From IMG/VR virus record IMGVR_UViG_3300023112_000068, positions 1 through 30,950 of that record: 30,950 nucleotides of DNA; one strand, given 5' to 3'. The notes under the pieces are model-generated. The model ran no database searches. It was not told the DNA's origin and saw only the letters and a program-made list of their open reading frames with translations. How positions within the stretch are numbered: the first letter of the stretch is position 1; each line of letters opens with the position of its first letter. Positions 7,111 through 14,223 of the stretch are shown piece by piece. A program made the position numbers and the translations under genes. This DNA is from a virus.

Positions 7111-8063
7111 GAATTACTTACGATTCTTTTGAATATAGAAAATAGCGATGTCGTATTCCATTCTCCGAACCCGTCCTCGCTCATGCGCTTAATTATCTCT
7201 GTCTTATTAAATTCTGGCTTGAAGCTTTCTAGGGAATGTTTTAATTTGTTCTTTGTCTGTATCGAGATAGATGGACTATAAAGTTGCATTATTTTATAAT
7301 TCTCCTCGATCAAATCGCGAGATTGCCCAATAGATGCTATTGTTTTAAGTCCCGTATTATCATTTTCACAGAATTCCATCACATCATCAATAGTCACATC
7401 TTCCTCTTCGGCGAAAAATGGCATCTTTTTGGACACAGTGGCTAGACCTACTCCGTGTACACCTACTAAATTGTCCGACTTGTCGCCTACGATGGCCCGT
7501 GCCAGTGCGAAATTTGTAGGATGGATATTATATTCTTCAAGGATTCTGGGTTTATTCATAAAAACCTTTTGAATTGGTCTGTATAACACAGTCTCGTCGT
7601 TGCACAGCTGGAAGAAATCTTTATCGCTCGAAACGATTATCTTCTGCCAGCCGCTATATTTGCCATGCTGTGCCACATACGAAATTACATCGTCAGCTTC
7701 GATACCGTCGCTGACAAGCTGAATGACGGGAGTGAAATTTAACATTTCCATAAGGCGGAGCTGTTGCCATACCTTATTTTGCATCTCCTGATCTTCTGTC
7801 AAGACCCTCACGGAGCGATTCAGACGGATGGGCTTTCTCCCCTCTTTATAGTTTTTGTTTACAGCCTTGCGCTTTGCCGAGCCTCCAGCACCGTCCCATG
7901 CGATAATAATTTCATCTGGCTTCATCTCTCGGCAGAGTTTTTGTAAAATCTTCATGAAACCCTTATATCCACCAATGGGGTCTCCATTTGTGGATAGACT
8001 CGGATCTACTATATAAGCCCTGAAATATGCATTAAGGGCATCAATAATTACCAACCTTTTCAT
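7107..8063 (-). CDS. 5'-3' exonuclease / flap endonuclease (T4 RNase H type)
   Basis: 318 residues, ATG at 8063 with Shine-Dalgarno AGGAG. The acidic active site of the PIN/FEN family is complete: D8 (VIIDALNAY), D57 (IAWDG), E122-A-D-D125 (IEADD), D147/D149 (SSDKDF), D194/D197 (GDKSDN). The helix-hairpin-helix is GVHGVGLATV (201-210). Length is close to T4 RNase H (305) and T5 D15 (291). It removes RNA primers and 5' flaps during lagging-strand synthesis. A dedicated consensus promoter lies immediately upstream. It sits between the J-domain gene and the helicase in the replication block. Confidence 0.94.
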   Translation of the reverse strand: MKRLVIIDALNAYFRAYIVDPSLSTNGDPIGGYKGFMKILQKLCREMKPDEIIIAWDGAGGSAKRKAVNKNYKEGRKPIRLNRSVRVLTEDQEMQNKVWQQLRLMEMLNFTPVIQLVSDGIEADDVISYVAQHGKYSGWQKIIVSSDKDFFQLCNDETVLYRPIQKVFMNKPRILEEYNIHPTNFALARAIVGDKSDNLVGVHGVGLATVSKKMPFFAEEEDVTIDDVMEFCENDNTGLKTIASIGQSRDLIEENYKIMQLYSPSISIQTKNKLKHSLESFKPEFNKTEIIKRMSEDGFGEWNTTSLFSIFKRIVSNS

Positions 8064-8081
8064 TTTTTTCTCCTATAATGT

Positions 8082-8111
8082 ATTATAACACTATTCTGGA
8101 ATGTTTGTCAA
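8082..8111 (-). promoter_or_regulatory. Sigma70-type promoter for exonuclease gene
   Basis: Minus strand: -35 TTGACA (8106-8111), 18-bp spacer, extended -10 TGT-TATAAT (8082-8087). Transcription would start near 8075, giving a leader of only about 12 nt that still contains the AGGAG ribosome site. The promoter overlaps the 3' end of the J-domain gene. Confidence 0.85.
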
Positions 8112-8717
8112 GACATGATCGAGATATTTGGACATGATCGAGTCGCGGCGGCCGCACTCGGCATTGTACCAAGCCCAAATCCAAGTATTCTTTTTAGTAT
8201 AAATTTCTTTCTTAATCTCGGAAGTCTTCTGTTCGAACAGTGCTATCTGCTCTTCTGAAATTTCTTCAATCGCTATATTCAATTCTTTTGCTAAAGAGTG
8301 AAGCTTTAAAATATTATCCTCCTCTTTCGCATCGTTAGCTTCCAAGAACTTTTTTTCTTTTTCTGCTCTTTCTTCTTCGGATGCCTTTAGTAGTTTATCT
8401 GGGTGTGTCTTGTTCGCGATCTGCTTATATAAGGACTCTGCGGCTTTGCTCGCCTTCTTTTTTGCCCTGCGTTGTGCACGGTTTAACCTTATCTCCTCTT
8501 GAGTTTTCGGCTGAATGGCCAGTTTTTCGCGAACTCCCCTCTTGTCCACCTCGGTATAAAAGCTGCTTTTGAATTCGCTGTCTGCGGTAGCTAATACAGA
8601 ATTATGGTATTCCAGCTCAGCCTCTAAGTATTTCAACTCGAAAAGCAGTTTGTCGTATTTCGCCTTTAAGACCGGATCCATACTACAAATAGTTTGAGAG
8701 GTGCCCAAAGGAAGCAC
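8091..8717 (-). CDS. J-domain (DnaJ-like) protein
   Basis: 208 residues from GTG 8717; an ATG at 8681 (residue 13, MDPVLKAKY) is equally possible, and neither has a clear Shine-Dalgarno. There is an N-terminal coiled-coil-like region (DKLLFELKYLEAELEYHN), a basic segment (RLNRAQRRAKKKASKAA), then ESLYKQIANKTHPDK with the J-domain signature HPD at 105-107, followed by a lysine/glutamate-rich helix ending FLEANDAKEEDN, as in helices II-III of DnaJ. It lacks the G/F region and zinc domain. It probably recruits the host DnaK (Hsp70), perhaps at replication or assembly complexes. It lies between UvsX and the 5' exonuclease. T4-type phages normally lack such a gene. Confidence 0.72.
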   Translation of the reverse strand: MLPLGTSQTICSMDPVLKAKYDKLLFELKYLEAELEYHNSVLATADSEFKSSFYTEVDKRGVREKLAIQPKTQEEIRLNRAQRRAKKKASKAAESLYKQIANKTHPDKLLKASEEERAEKEKKFLEANDAKEEDNILKLHSLAKELNIAIEEISEEQIALFEQKTSEIKKEIYTKKNTWIWAWYNAECGRRDSIMSKYLDHVLTNIPE

Positions 8718-8723
8718 GATGAA

Positions 8724-9842
8724 TTATTCATCAACATCATAATAGTCTTCAGCCTTACCTTCTCGCTTTTCAAACTTCATAATAACTTCTTCGTCCATAA
8801 TCTGATGAACTCTTTGTCTAAATTTTTCATTTTGCATCTTGTCTACCCACTTCGCAGCTTGAAACTTTTCCGTAGAGCCATCCTCAAAAACCATAGTATA
8901 CCAAGCCCCGGACTGAAGGATAGTGTCCGACCCCTTTACTGCATCGAAGAGAGATTCGTCATCTTGAATCGCGACATTTTCACCACCCCATAAAATTCTG
9001 AAGTTACAGTTTCTGCCCTGAGTTCCAAATCTAGATTTTTCAAGGGTTACCTTGACCTCCGAGCCGATCCTAAAGCCGTTGTCATCCAACACGAACGCGG
9101 ATTTTGCTTTGCGACCGGTCAACCAGATTCGCAGTGAGTATGCATAGTGCATTGCCTTACCACCTGGAGCAAACCAAGGAGTAGTCATCGCAATGATTCT
9201 GGCATTTGGTCCCTGTGGAATATTAGTCTTCAGCTGGTTCAAGACCAATAATGTTGACTTGGTATTCGCAATGGGAATTGTCAACTTCTTCATACCAACC
9301 GAAAGGACTCGGGGCTTTACTGCCATTGATGCCTGTGGGTTGAAATCCCCTTCAGCTACTTTGTCTGCAGGAGTCATTGCTAGGGAGTCCCAAATGAATA
9401 GAAATTGATTGTCTGTTGCAAGTAATTCTTCAATCGTCTCCAGCACAAATTCAACGGTGGTGGCTTGAATATATAAGAGCCTATTTAGATCACAACCAGC
9501 ATTCTCCAAGAAGGTCGGGTCAATTGCCGACTCTGAGTCGAAGTAGACGATATCCATATCCATCTTTTGTGCATTCGCTGCAATTTGGGCAGCCATATAT
9601 GATTTACCAGTACCCTCCAGTCCTGCGATCTCGGTGACCTTCCCAACTGGGATCCCAGCTAGCTGACCTCTGCAGACGATGGAGTCAAGCCAGCGGGAAC
9701 CAGTTGGGATCCACTGGGTTACCTCTGTGGGGTTTTCCTCCGTAAGGTCGTGAGCAACAACCATCCCTGCTTTCTTATTAATCATTTTTCTCATATCTGC
9801 CATGGAAAGTCTTCCAGCAGACGATTTAGTTCTCTTTGTCAT
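8724..9842 (-). CDS. uvsX: UvsX/RecA-type recombinase
   Basis: 372 residues, ATG with GGAG upstream, starting 3 nt after the methyltransferase stop. The RecA core has Walker A GLEGTGKS (74-81), the catalytic-type glutamate in FDSESAIDP (about 101-109), Walker B FLFIWDSLA (147-155), the L1/L2-like region with VLNQLKTN and a following TTPWFAPGGKAMHYAYSLRIWL stretch typical of UvsX/RecA. The acidic C-terminal tail ends YYDVDE. Length is near T4 UvsX (391). It performs strand exchange for recombination-dependent replication and repair, working with the SSB at 13412-14182. No UvsY is recognisable in the window. Confidence 0.94.
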   Translation of the reverse strand: MTKRTKSSAGRLSMADMRKMINKKAGMVVAHDLTEENPTEVTQWIPTGSRWLDSIVCRGQLAGIPVGKVTEIAGLEGTGKSYMAAQIAANAQKMDMDIVYFDSESAIDPTFLENAGCDLNRLLYIQATTVEFVLETIEELLATDNQFLFIWDSLAMTPADKVAEGDFNPQASMAVKPRVLSVGMKKLTIPIANTKSTLLVLNQLKTNIPQGPNARIIAMTTPWFAPGGKAMHYAYSLRIWLTGRKAKSAFVLDDNGFRIGSEVKVTLEKSRFGTQGRNCNFRILWGGENVAIQDDESLFDAVKGSDTILQSGAWYTMVFEDGSTEKFQAAKWVDKMQNEKFRQRVHQIMDEEVIMKFEKREGKAEDYYDVDE

Positions 9843-9845
9843 TTA

Positions 9846-10604
9846 TTACTCCGTTTCTAATATTTCTTTATATTTTTTCTCGATATTCTCGCATGCAAGG
9901 CGGAAATAATCTGGATCCTTCTCAATACCGATGAATCTCCTATTGTGTGTGATAGCAACCAGAGCCGTCGTGCCAGCTCCTAGAAATGGATCCACAATAA
10001 TATCGCCCTCATCTGTTGTCGGGAGTATGCAATTTTCCACCAATTTTTGAGGAAAAGTACAAACATGTCCGTCATTTCGTGATGGCGGTATTTTCCAAAT
10101 ATTAGTCAGTTTTAAATCGGAATTGTCCCACTTTTTTGGTTTGCCTATCTGGTACACCCTCTCCTCTTGTATATGATACCTCCTAGAGGGATTTCCTATT
10201 CCACACCTATCCCATATAATCTCGCACCAAATAGGAAATTTGTGTAGCCAATCCATTGGGTGATGAAGGTTGGATTCACTTCTAAAAATATTTCTATTAT
10301 GCCATGCAAACCTTACTTTATGATTGTAAAACACACTACTATCACAAACGCGAATGAGAGAATGGATCACTGATTGTTGCCACCCTTGATATTCCCACTC
10401 TGGCATATCATCATCGTACCATTTTTCGAACTTTTTGGTCATTGATTGGGAAGTGGCAGTTGAATTATAGTTAGCATATCTTTTGCAAAGATTATATGGC
10501 GGAGAGGTCACACACACTTGTGCACTATTTTTTTCTAGTGTCGCAAGGATGTCTTGGCAGTCTCCCAAATAAACGATTCCGTGGGGAAATTCTCTCTTTA
10601 TCAC
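9846..10604 (-). CDS. DNA methyltransferase, beta-type (N4-cytosine or N6-adenine)
   Basis: 252 residues from GTG 10604 (the overlapping ATG would stop at once), with GGAG 8 nt upstream and a consensus promoter. The catalytic motif TSPPYNL (33-39) comes before the AdoMet-binding motif DPFLGAGTT (205-213), the beta-class order. SPPY is common in both N4mC and N6mA enzymes, so the modified base cannot be fixed. There is no obvious separate target-recognition domain beyond the roughly 160 residues between the motifs. It neighbours a PD-(D/E)XK nuclease and an alpha-type adenine methylase, suggesting restriction-modification or defence against host restriction. Confidence 0.92.
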   Translation of the reverse strand: MIKREFPHGIVYLGDCQDILATLEKNSAQVCVTSPPYNLCKRYANYNSTATSQSMTKKFEKWYDDDMPEWEYQGWQQSVIHSLIRVCDSSVFYNHKVRFAWHNRNIFRSESNLHHPMDWLHKFPIWCEIIWDRCGIGNPSRRYHIQEERVYQIGKPKKWDNSDLKLTNIWKIPPSRNDGHVCTFPQKLVENCILPTTDEGDIIVDPFLGAGTTALVAITHNRRFIGIEKDPDYFRLACENIEKKYKEILETE

Positions 10605-10628
10605 ATCAAGCTCCTATTGATTAATATT

Positions 10629-10657
10629 ATTATAGCTCAAATTAAACACATTGTCAA
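10629..10657 (-). promoter_or_regulatory. Sigma70-type promoter for beta-type methyltransferase
   Basis: Minus strand: perfect -35 TTGACA (10652-10657), 17-bp spacer, perfect -10 TATAAT (10629-10634), without the TGn extension seen in its siblings. Transcription would start near 10622, 18 nt before the GTG. It can also serve UvsX. Confidence 0.87.
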
Positions 10658-10660
10658 GAA

Positions 10661-11695
10661 CTATTTAAATATTTTCTCAAAAGTGCCCCCTTCATAGATC
10701 TTTGGAGAAGGCTTTATTTTATCGAACTTAAGGGCTGCAGTTGTCGAATACTTCTTTCCATGGCACTTTCTCCTGATACGGATGTATCCGCCTATTGCAG
10801 AATCTTTAAATCTTGGTATGGACTGCGATGAGTCCCCAGTCGTGGAATATACGGAATCCTTCACTATAATGTAGTCCACACCCTTCTCTCTATAATAGTC
10901 TTCCACGATCTCACCTAGCTTTCTAGATAATTTTTCATCAGGTATTTCTAATATCTCATAACTCTCATCCCTTACCACAGAGCATACATCATTCGCGATG
11001 TCTGATATCTGCTCGAATACATCCGAAAGCTGTTCTGATTCTAGCTGGGTTTTTTGATAAAAATCACCTGTCTCGGGATTATGCGCTACCTGAAATTGAC
11101 CAAAGTCGGAACTGTATATAGTTTTTACTTCGAAGATCTTCGATGGCTTATCAAGACTGTCGTCGGTGTAAACAACAATGTCTGGATTACTGCTGGAGCC
11201 ACCTTCTTTTTTAGCCCTGTATTCTAAATTATATTCTTGAAACATTTTATTTAAAACCATAGCTATCTCGTCTTCGTAGGTGCTTCCTGCAAGTGCTGGT
11301 CCTCCGCCCTGATCAAACTGAAGGATTATGGGGTACTCTTTCCCTGGCTTCCCCGACTTAGTTGTGGTTCTATCTACAAAATTTGTCCTAGCACGATGAT
11401 ACATCTCCAATCTCTTTGGTTCTGGTGCGGAGAGCCACCCCTGCTTTGCCAAATCCCGTATTACCCGGTCTCTTTGCTTGAGGGAGCCAAAATTTGTAAA
11501 TCTTAAAACTCTCTTGCCTCCTTTGAATTCTAATTCGGCAGTTTTGTAAAGTTCTGGGTATTCTCTTATTATATATTTTATAATATCTCTAGCGACTTTT
11601 TTTAGAGCAATTGGCCCAGATGGCTCCGAGCCTTCAGGGGCATAGTAAACATCCTCTTTTAAAAACTCTTGCCACTTCTTAAATGTGCTTTTCAT
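10661..11695 (-). CDS. Tagged PD-(D/E)XK endonuclease-like protein
   Basis: 344 residues. I place the start at ATG 11695, 8 nt after AGGG; in-frame ATGs further upstream (to 11722) exist only because of the 70-bp tandem duplication. The leader MKSTFKKWQEFLKE ends in L-K-E at 12-14, like the LLENWR leaders. The body has GSTYEDEIAMVLN (E141), then NPDIVVYTDD (P171-D172) and, 16 residues on, IFEVKTIYSS (E189-V-K191): the E...PD...ExK arrangement of restriction-endonuclease-fold nucleases. It sits between two DNA methyltransferases, so restriction is the simplest reading. The leader suggests a packaged nuclease that might attack host or competitor DNA after injection. The target sequence is unknown. 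Confidence 0.72.
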   Translation of the reverse strand: MKSTFKKWQEFLKEDVYYAPEGSEPSGPIALKKVARDIIKYIIREYPELYKTAELEFKGGKRVLRFTNFGSLKQRDRVIRDLAKQGWLSAPEPKRLEMYHRARTNFVDRTTTKSGKPGKEYPIILQFDQGGGPALAGSTYEDEIAMVLNKMFQEYNLEYRAKKEGGSSSNPDIVVYTDDSLDKPSKIFEVKTIYSSDFGQFQVAHNPETGDFYQKTQLESEQLSDVFEQISDIANDVCSVVRDESYEILEIPDEKLSRKLGEIVEDYYREKGVDYIIVKDSVYSTTGDSSQSIPRFKDSAIGGYIRIRRKCHGKKYSTTAALKFDKIKPSPKIYEGGTFEKIFK

Positions 11696-11780
11696 ATTCA
11701 TCACCCTATACATAGTAAACATCCTCTTTTAAAAACTCTTGCCACTTCTTAAATGTGCTTTTCATATTCATCACCCTATA
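11641..11780 (-). repeat. Exact 70-bp tandem duplication
   Basis: Bases 11641-11710 and 11711-11780 are identical and adjacent. The unit covers the last codons and stop of the alpha methylase (TGATG overlap), the ribosome site and the first roughly 20 codons of the nuclease. Because 70 is not a multiple of 3, the upstream copy stops after 19 or 21 codons while the downstream copy leads into the nuclease. Perfect identity implies a recent event, or possibly an assembly artefact. Confidence 0.95.
11706..11765 (-). CDS. Free-standing 19-aa leader peptide created by duplication
   Basis: The upstream copy of the 70-bp repeat keeps the AGGG ribosome site and ATG (11765) and reads MKSTFKKWQEFLKEDVYYV then TAG. 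It is the complete nuclease leader including L-K-E at 12-14, with no cargo. An ATG two codons earlier (11771) overlaps the methylase stop. If translated it could compete for head targeting or simply be a by-product; there is no evidence for function. Confidence 0.4.
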   Translation of the reverse strand: MKSTFKKWQEFLKEDVYYV

Positions 11781-12733
11781 ATTAGTATCTCCGATGAGGA
11801 ACCCATCTTTTTTGTGCTAACATTTTTCATTCCGTAGGACCAATCGGTTTCGATAACTTCATAATTTTTATATAAATCTCTAATTTCGGGACTGTCATTG
11901 TAAGATAGAATCCAGTTTTCCCTCTTGATTAAAATATTGTATAGCCCCTGATGGTCGAATGAGGAATGCAGGTCACCATCTTTGCCGTACAGCTTGTCTC
12001 TATCCATCCAGTATCCACCCACAATCTTACCCGTTCTCTCGTCGGTGTGTTCTGGTATCCATTCCTTTTTTAGCATATAAGGGGGATCGAGATACAAAAA
12101 GGCATCTGGATGGTTTGCTATAGATTCCTTAAAGCATGCATGCCTTACTTCAAAGTTCTCAACCTTGAAATTTTTTAAATTCTTTAAAGTAGAATTAGTT
12201 AATCTCGCCCAGCTTGCTTTCCAAGACCAGCCGCCGGAAGTTGTTGCACCTGAAAAGGAGGTTCTATTGACAATATAATATTGGGCGGCGGCTCTATATA
12301 ACTTTTCCGATTTGGGCTTTGCCGCTCTAGTATTTACCAATTCTCGGATATCCTCGAAGTGAAGCTTGGATACCCCCTTCGTGGTCCCGTTCATCACCTC
12401 CATTAACTTTCGAAAGTCATTATCTTTTCCCTGAACTTTTGATATTTCGTTCTTTATTCTTTCGTCATCGGTATAATTGATAACCGACTCCCTGTATCTC
12501 TCGACATAGGAAAGTATTTTTTCTGGATCTTCCAGAAGTGCTTCCCAAAACCAAACAAGGGGAGCAAAGATATCATACCCGTGCACCTTTGTGCCCCGTT
12601 CGGCCACTGCTAATTCGATCGATCCGCCACCAAGAAAGGGAGAACAAAGTTCCCCACAGTCTTCAGGAATAAGAGGAAGAATGTGCTTGACGGCTCTTGA
12701 TTTGCCGCCGGGATAGCGTAGTGGCGTTTTCAT
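11771..12733 (-). CDS. dam: DNA adenine N6-methyltransferase, Dam/D12 class
   Basis: 320 residues, ATG at 12733 with AGGTAAC upstream. The alpha-class order is clear: RYPGGKSR (6-13), AdoMet motif SPFLGGGSIE (31-40), catalytic DPPY (216-219) in FLYLDPPYML, and a later WILSYNDSPEI motif typical of the D12 family. Length is a little above T4/E. coli Dam (259-278). The target is not readable from sequence (GATC is common for the family but not shown). It overlaps the nuclease leader copy at its stop (TGATG) and forms a cassette with the nuclease and the beta-type methylase. Confidence 0.94.
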   Translation of the reverse strand: MKTPLRYPGGKSRAVKHILPLIPEDCGELCSPFLGGGSIELAVAERGTKVHGYDIFAPLVWFWEALLEDPEKILSYVERYRESVINYTDDERIKNEISKVQGKDNDFRKLMEVMNGTTKGVSKLHFEDIRELVNTRAAKPKSEKLYRAAAQYYIVNRTSFSGATTSGGWSWKASWARLTNSTLKNLKNFKVENFEVRHACFKESIANHPDAFLYLDPPYMLKKEWIPEHTDERTGKIVGGYWMDRDKLYGKDGDLHSSFDHQGLYNILIKRENWILSYNDSPEIRDLYKNYEVIETDWSYGMKNVSTKKMGSSSEILIIG

Positions 12734-12815
12734 TTTGTTACCTATTCAGAACATTTTGCGAATAAAAAGTGAGACATCTGTAAGCCCATGCCTCCCTGCG
12801 GCCAGAGAAGGGCTG
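12734..12815 (-). terminator. Possible stem-loop between prolyl isomerase and methylase cassette
   Basis: An 82-nt spacer. On the minus strand AGCCC...GGGCT can pair around an inner CTCTGG/GCAGGG stem just after the isomerase stop, followed about 13 nt later by CTTTTTATT. It could be a weak terminator separating the SSB/isomerase genes from the methylase cassette. The distance to the T-run is long. I see no good promoter here. Confidence 0.3.
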
Positions 12816-13334
12816 CTAGGTTGTCGTGGTGGTCGTATCAGTAGTCGTTGTATCAGTCGCTCCGCTTGTGACTGAAACCAGCTCGATCTCAAATTGGAGA
12901 TCTTGTCCAGCCAGCGGGTGATTTAGATCAACCGTTACAGCATCGTCTTGTTGCTCCGTGATTCGGCCGTAAACAGTACGACCTTGGGGGGTACGGAGAG
13001 GGACGGGCATGCCATCAGTTAACTCAATCTCCGTTGGAAAGTTGGAACGGGGAATCACAGTTTTTGCCTCTGGATTAACCACACCGTATGCCTCGGCTGC
13101 GGGGATGGTTACCGTCTTTGTTTCTCCGGTGGTCATTCCAGTGACAGCATTATTAAACCCTGGAATCATCTGTCCTGCACCTACAGTAAAGGTGATTGGC
13201 TCCCCGCGAGTATGGGAATTGTCAAATTCGGAGCCGTCGTTTAGAGTTCCTCGATAGTGAACAGTTGCTGTACAGCCTTCTGTTGCCGTTGTTGTTGTTG
13301 TTGTTGTTGTGCCTGTTGTCGTATTCGTTGTCAT
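12816..13334 (-). CDS. SlyD-like FKBP-type prolyl isomerase with poly-threonine ends
   Basis: 172 residues. After an N-terminal threonine run (MTTNTTTGTTTTTTTT) comes a clear FKBP domain: TVHYRGTLNDGSEFDNS, GAGQMIPGFNNAVTGM and GETKTVTIPAAEAYG. A flap/IF-type insertion (about residues 88-135) and VDLNHPLAGQDLQFEIEL, the SlyD-type closing segment, follow. The C-terminus is again threonine-rich (DTTTTDTTTTTT). SlyD-type proteins isomerise X-Pro bonds and act as chaperones in the cytoplasm; the histidine-rich metal tail of SlyD is replaced here by threonine. The runs come from repeated ACN codons (simple repeat). It lies behind a terminator after the SSB gene, with only a weak Shine-Dalgarno (AGAG). 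Confidence 0.88.
   Translation of the reverse strand: MTTNTTTGTTTTTTTTATEGCTATVHYRGTLNDGSEFDNSHTRGEPITFTVGAGQMIPGFNNAVTGMTTGETKTVTIPAAEAYGVVNPEAKTVIPRSNFPTEIELTDGMPVPLRTPQGRTVYGRITEQQDDAVTVDLNHPLAGQDLQFEIELVSVTSGATDTTTTDTTTTTT
13284..13318 (-). repeat. Trinucleotide repeat encoding poly-threonine
   Basis: Mostly GTT/TGT triplets on the plus strand (ACA and ACC codons in the gene) coding for the N-terminal threonine run. A related, less regular ACN run codes for the C-terminal tail at 12819-12858. Such tracts can expand or contract by slippage without changing frame. Confidence 0.7.
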
Positions 13335-13369
13335 TCTACTCTCTATGTGTGTTGGTTTTTATAATTAAT

Positions 13370-13395
13370 GAGGGGCGGAACGAATTCCGCCCCTC
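13370..13395 (-). terminator. Rho-independent terminator after SSB gene (UUCG loop)
   Basis: Perfect 11-bp inverted repeat GAGGGGCGGAA / TTCCGCCCCTC with loop TTCG on the minus strand, 16 nt after the SSB stop. It is followed by an A/T-rich stretch (ATTAATTATAAAAA), not a pure T-run. UUCG-type loops are frequent in T4 terminators. It should limit transcription into the isomerase gene. Confidence 0.75.
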
Positions 13396-13411
13396 GTGGG
13401 CAGGGGGATTA

Positions 13412-14182
13412 TTATTTGCCCGTTAGTTCTTTGAATGCCGCTAGGACATCGGGGGTGTCTTCGGTCGAAAGCTGATCGGTGGACTCCGTGGTGGTGTCCC
13501 CCTCCAGAGAGGAAATAAAACCATCAAGTGCAGCTTGTACCTCCTCTTCGCTCTTTACCGTAAAGAGAGTATCGAATTTTGGAATATTCGCCAATAATCG
13601 ATTGCACTCCTCATCGCCCCCTACGACATCATCGCAAAGTGGACTTGTGCGACGTCTAGGGGTCAAAGTTGTTTTAGGAAAGTTTGCCCCCGGAGGTTTT
13701 CCGTATGTCAATGTCAGGTCTGTACCCTCATCGATAGCCGTAATATCGCCATATTCCGGATTCAAAACAAGATTAAGAAGCGATGTGTATGCTTCCTTTC
13801 CATATCCCCAAATTCGAATGCCCTCGGCCTCTTCAGTTCTCACCATTACTGGTGAAAAGAATCGTTGGCGCGGTGATAAATCCTTTGCCAGCTTCATAGT
13901 ATCCTGGTCCTGTGTTTCGTTAAAGTCCTTCCAAAGCTGATCCTTAAAGTCACAGATAGGACAGTTATCTCCGTGATTCTTTTTCGGACAAAGAAGTCCA
14001 CCTCGCTGGTCTGGACCCAGATTGTAGTGGAACCAATAATCCTTAAAGGGGTCTCCGTCCTCGGTTGGTACAATGCGGATTACCTGTGTGCCGTCCTTTG
14101 GACGCCAAAATGATCCTCCTGCCTTGCCATTGTTTTTTACATTATCGAGTCGTGCTCGAATTTTCGCGATGTCTAATGCCAT
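13412..14182 (-). CDS. Single-stranded DNA-binding protein, T4 gp32-like
   Basis: 256 residues from ATG 14182, preceded by a strong purine-rich ribosome site (AGAGGAGAAGAAGGG); longer in-frame extensions upstream run into the previous gene and lack one. The N-terminus MALDIAKIRARLDNVK is basic, as in the gp32 cooperativity region. The zinc site C65-x4-H70-x3-C74-x2-C77 (CPKKNHGDNCPIC) matches the gp32 HC3-type subdomain, embedded in aromatic OB-fold segments (FKDYWFHYNLG). The C-terminal tail is acidic and threonine/serine-rich, ending in AAFKELTGK, the usual partner-binding tail. Length is below T4 gp32 (301). Two consensus promoters inside the upstream gene point at it, and a strong terminator follows, so it is probably a highly expressed monocistronic unit. 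Confidence 0.9.
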   Translation of the reverse strand: MALDIAKIRARLDNVKNNGKAGGSFWRPKDGTQVIRIVPTEDGDPFKDYWFHYNLGPDQRGGLLCPKKNHGDNCPICDFKDQLWKDFNETQDQDTMKLAKDLSPRQRFFSPVMVRTEEAEGIRIWGYGKEAYTSLLNLVLNPEYGDITAIDEGTDLTLTYGKPPGANFPKTTLTPRRRTSPLCDDVVGGDEECNRLLANIPKFDTLFTVKSEEEVQAALDGFISSLEGDTTTESTDQLSTEDTPDVLAAFKELTGK

Positions 14183-14223
14183 CCCTTCTTCTCCTCTGTT
14201 GTGATTGTGCCATTCGGCTATAG

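Noticed and set aside
9278-9284. Further minus-strand TTGACA matches in coding regions (about 9278, 13220, 15714, 17864, 19034, 26669)
   Set aside because: No acceptable -10 at 15-19 bp; chance matches within genes.
11696-11722. Upstream ATG (11722) for the nuclease
   Set aside because: These codons exist only because of the tandem duplication; the ribosome site is properly spaced for 11695.
12734-12815. A structured RNA or riboswitch in the 82-nt spacer
   Set aside because: Only a modest hairpin is visible, with no known riboswitch core; I report it just as a possible weak terminator.
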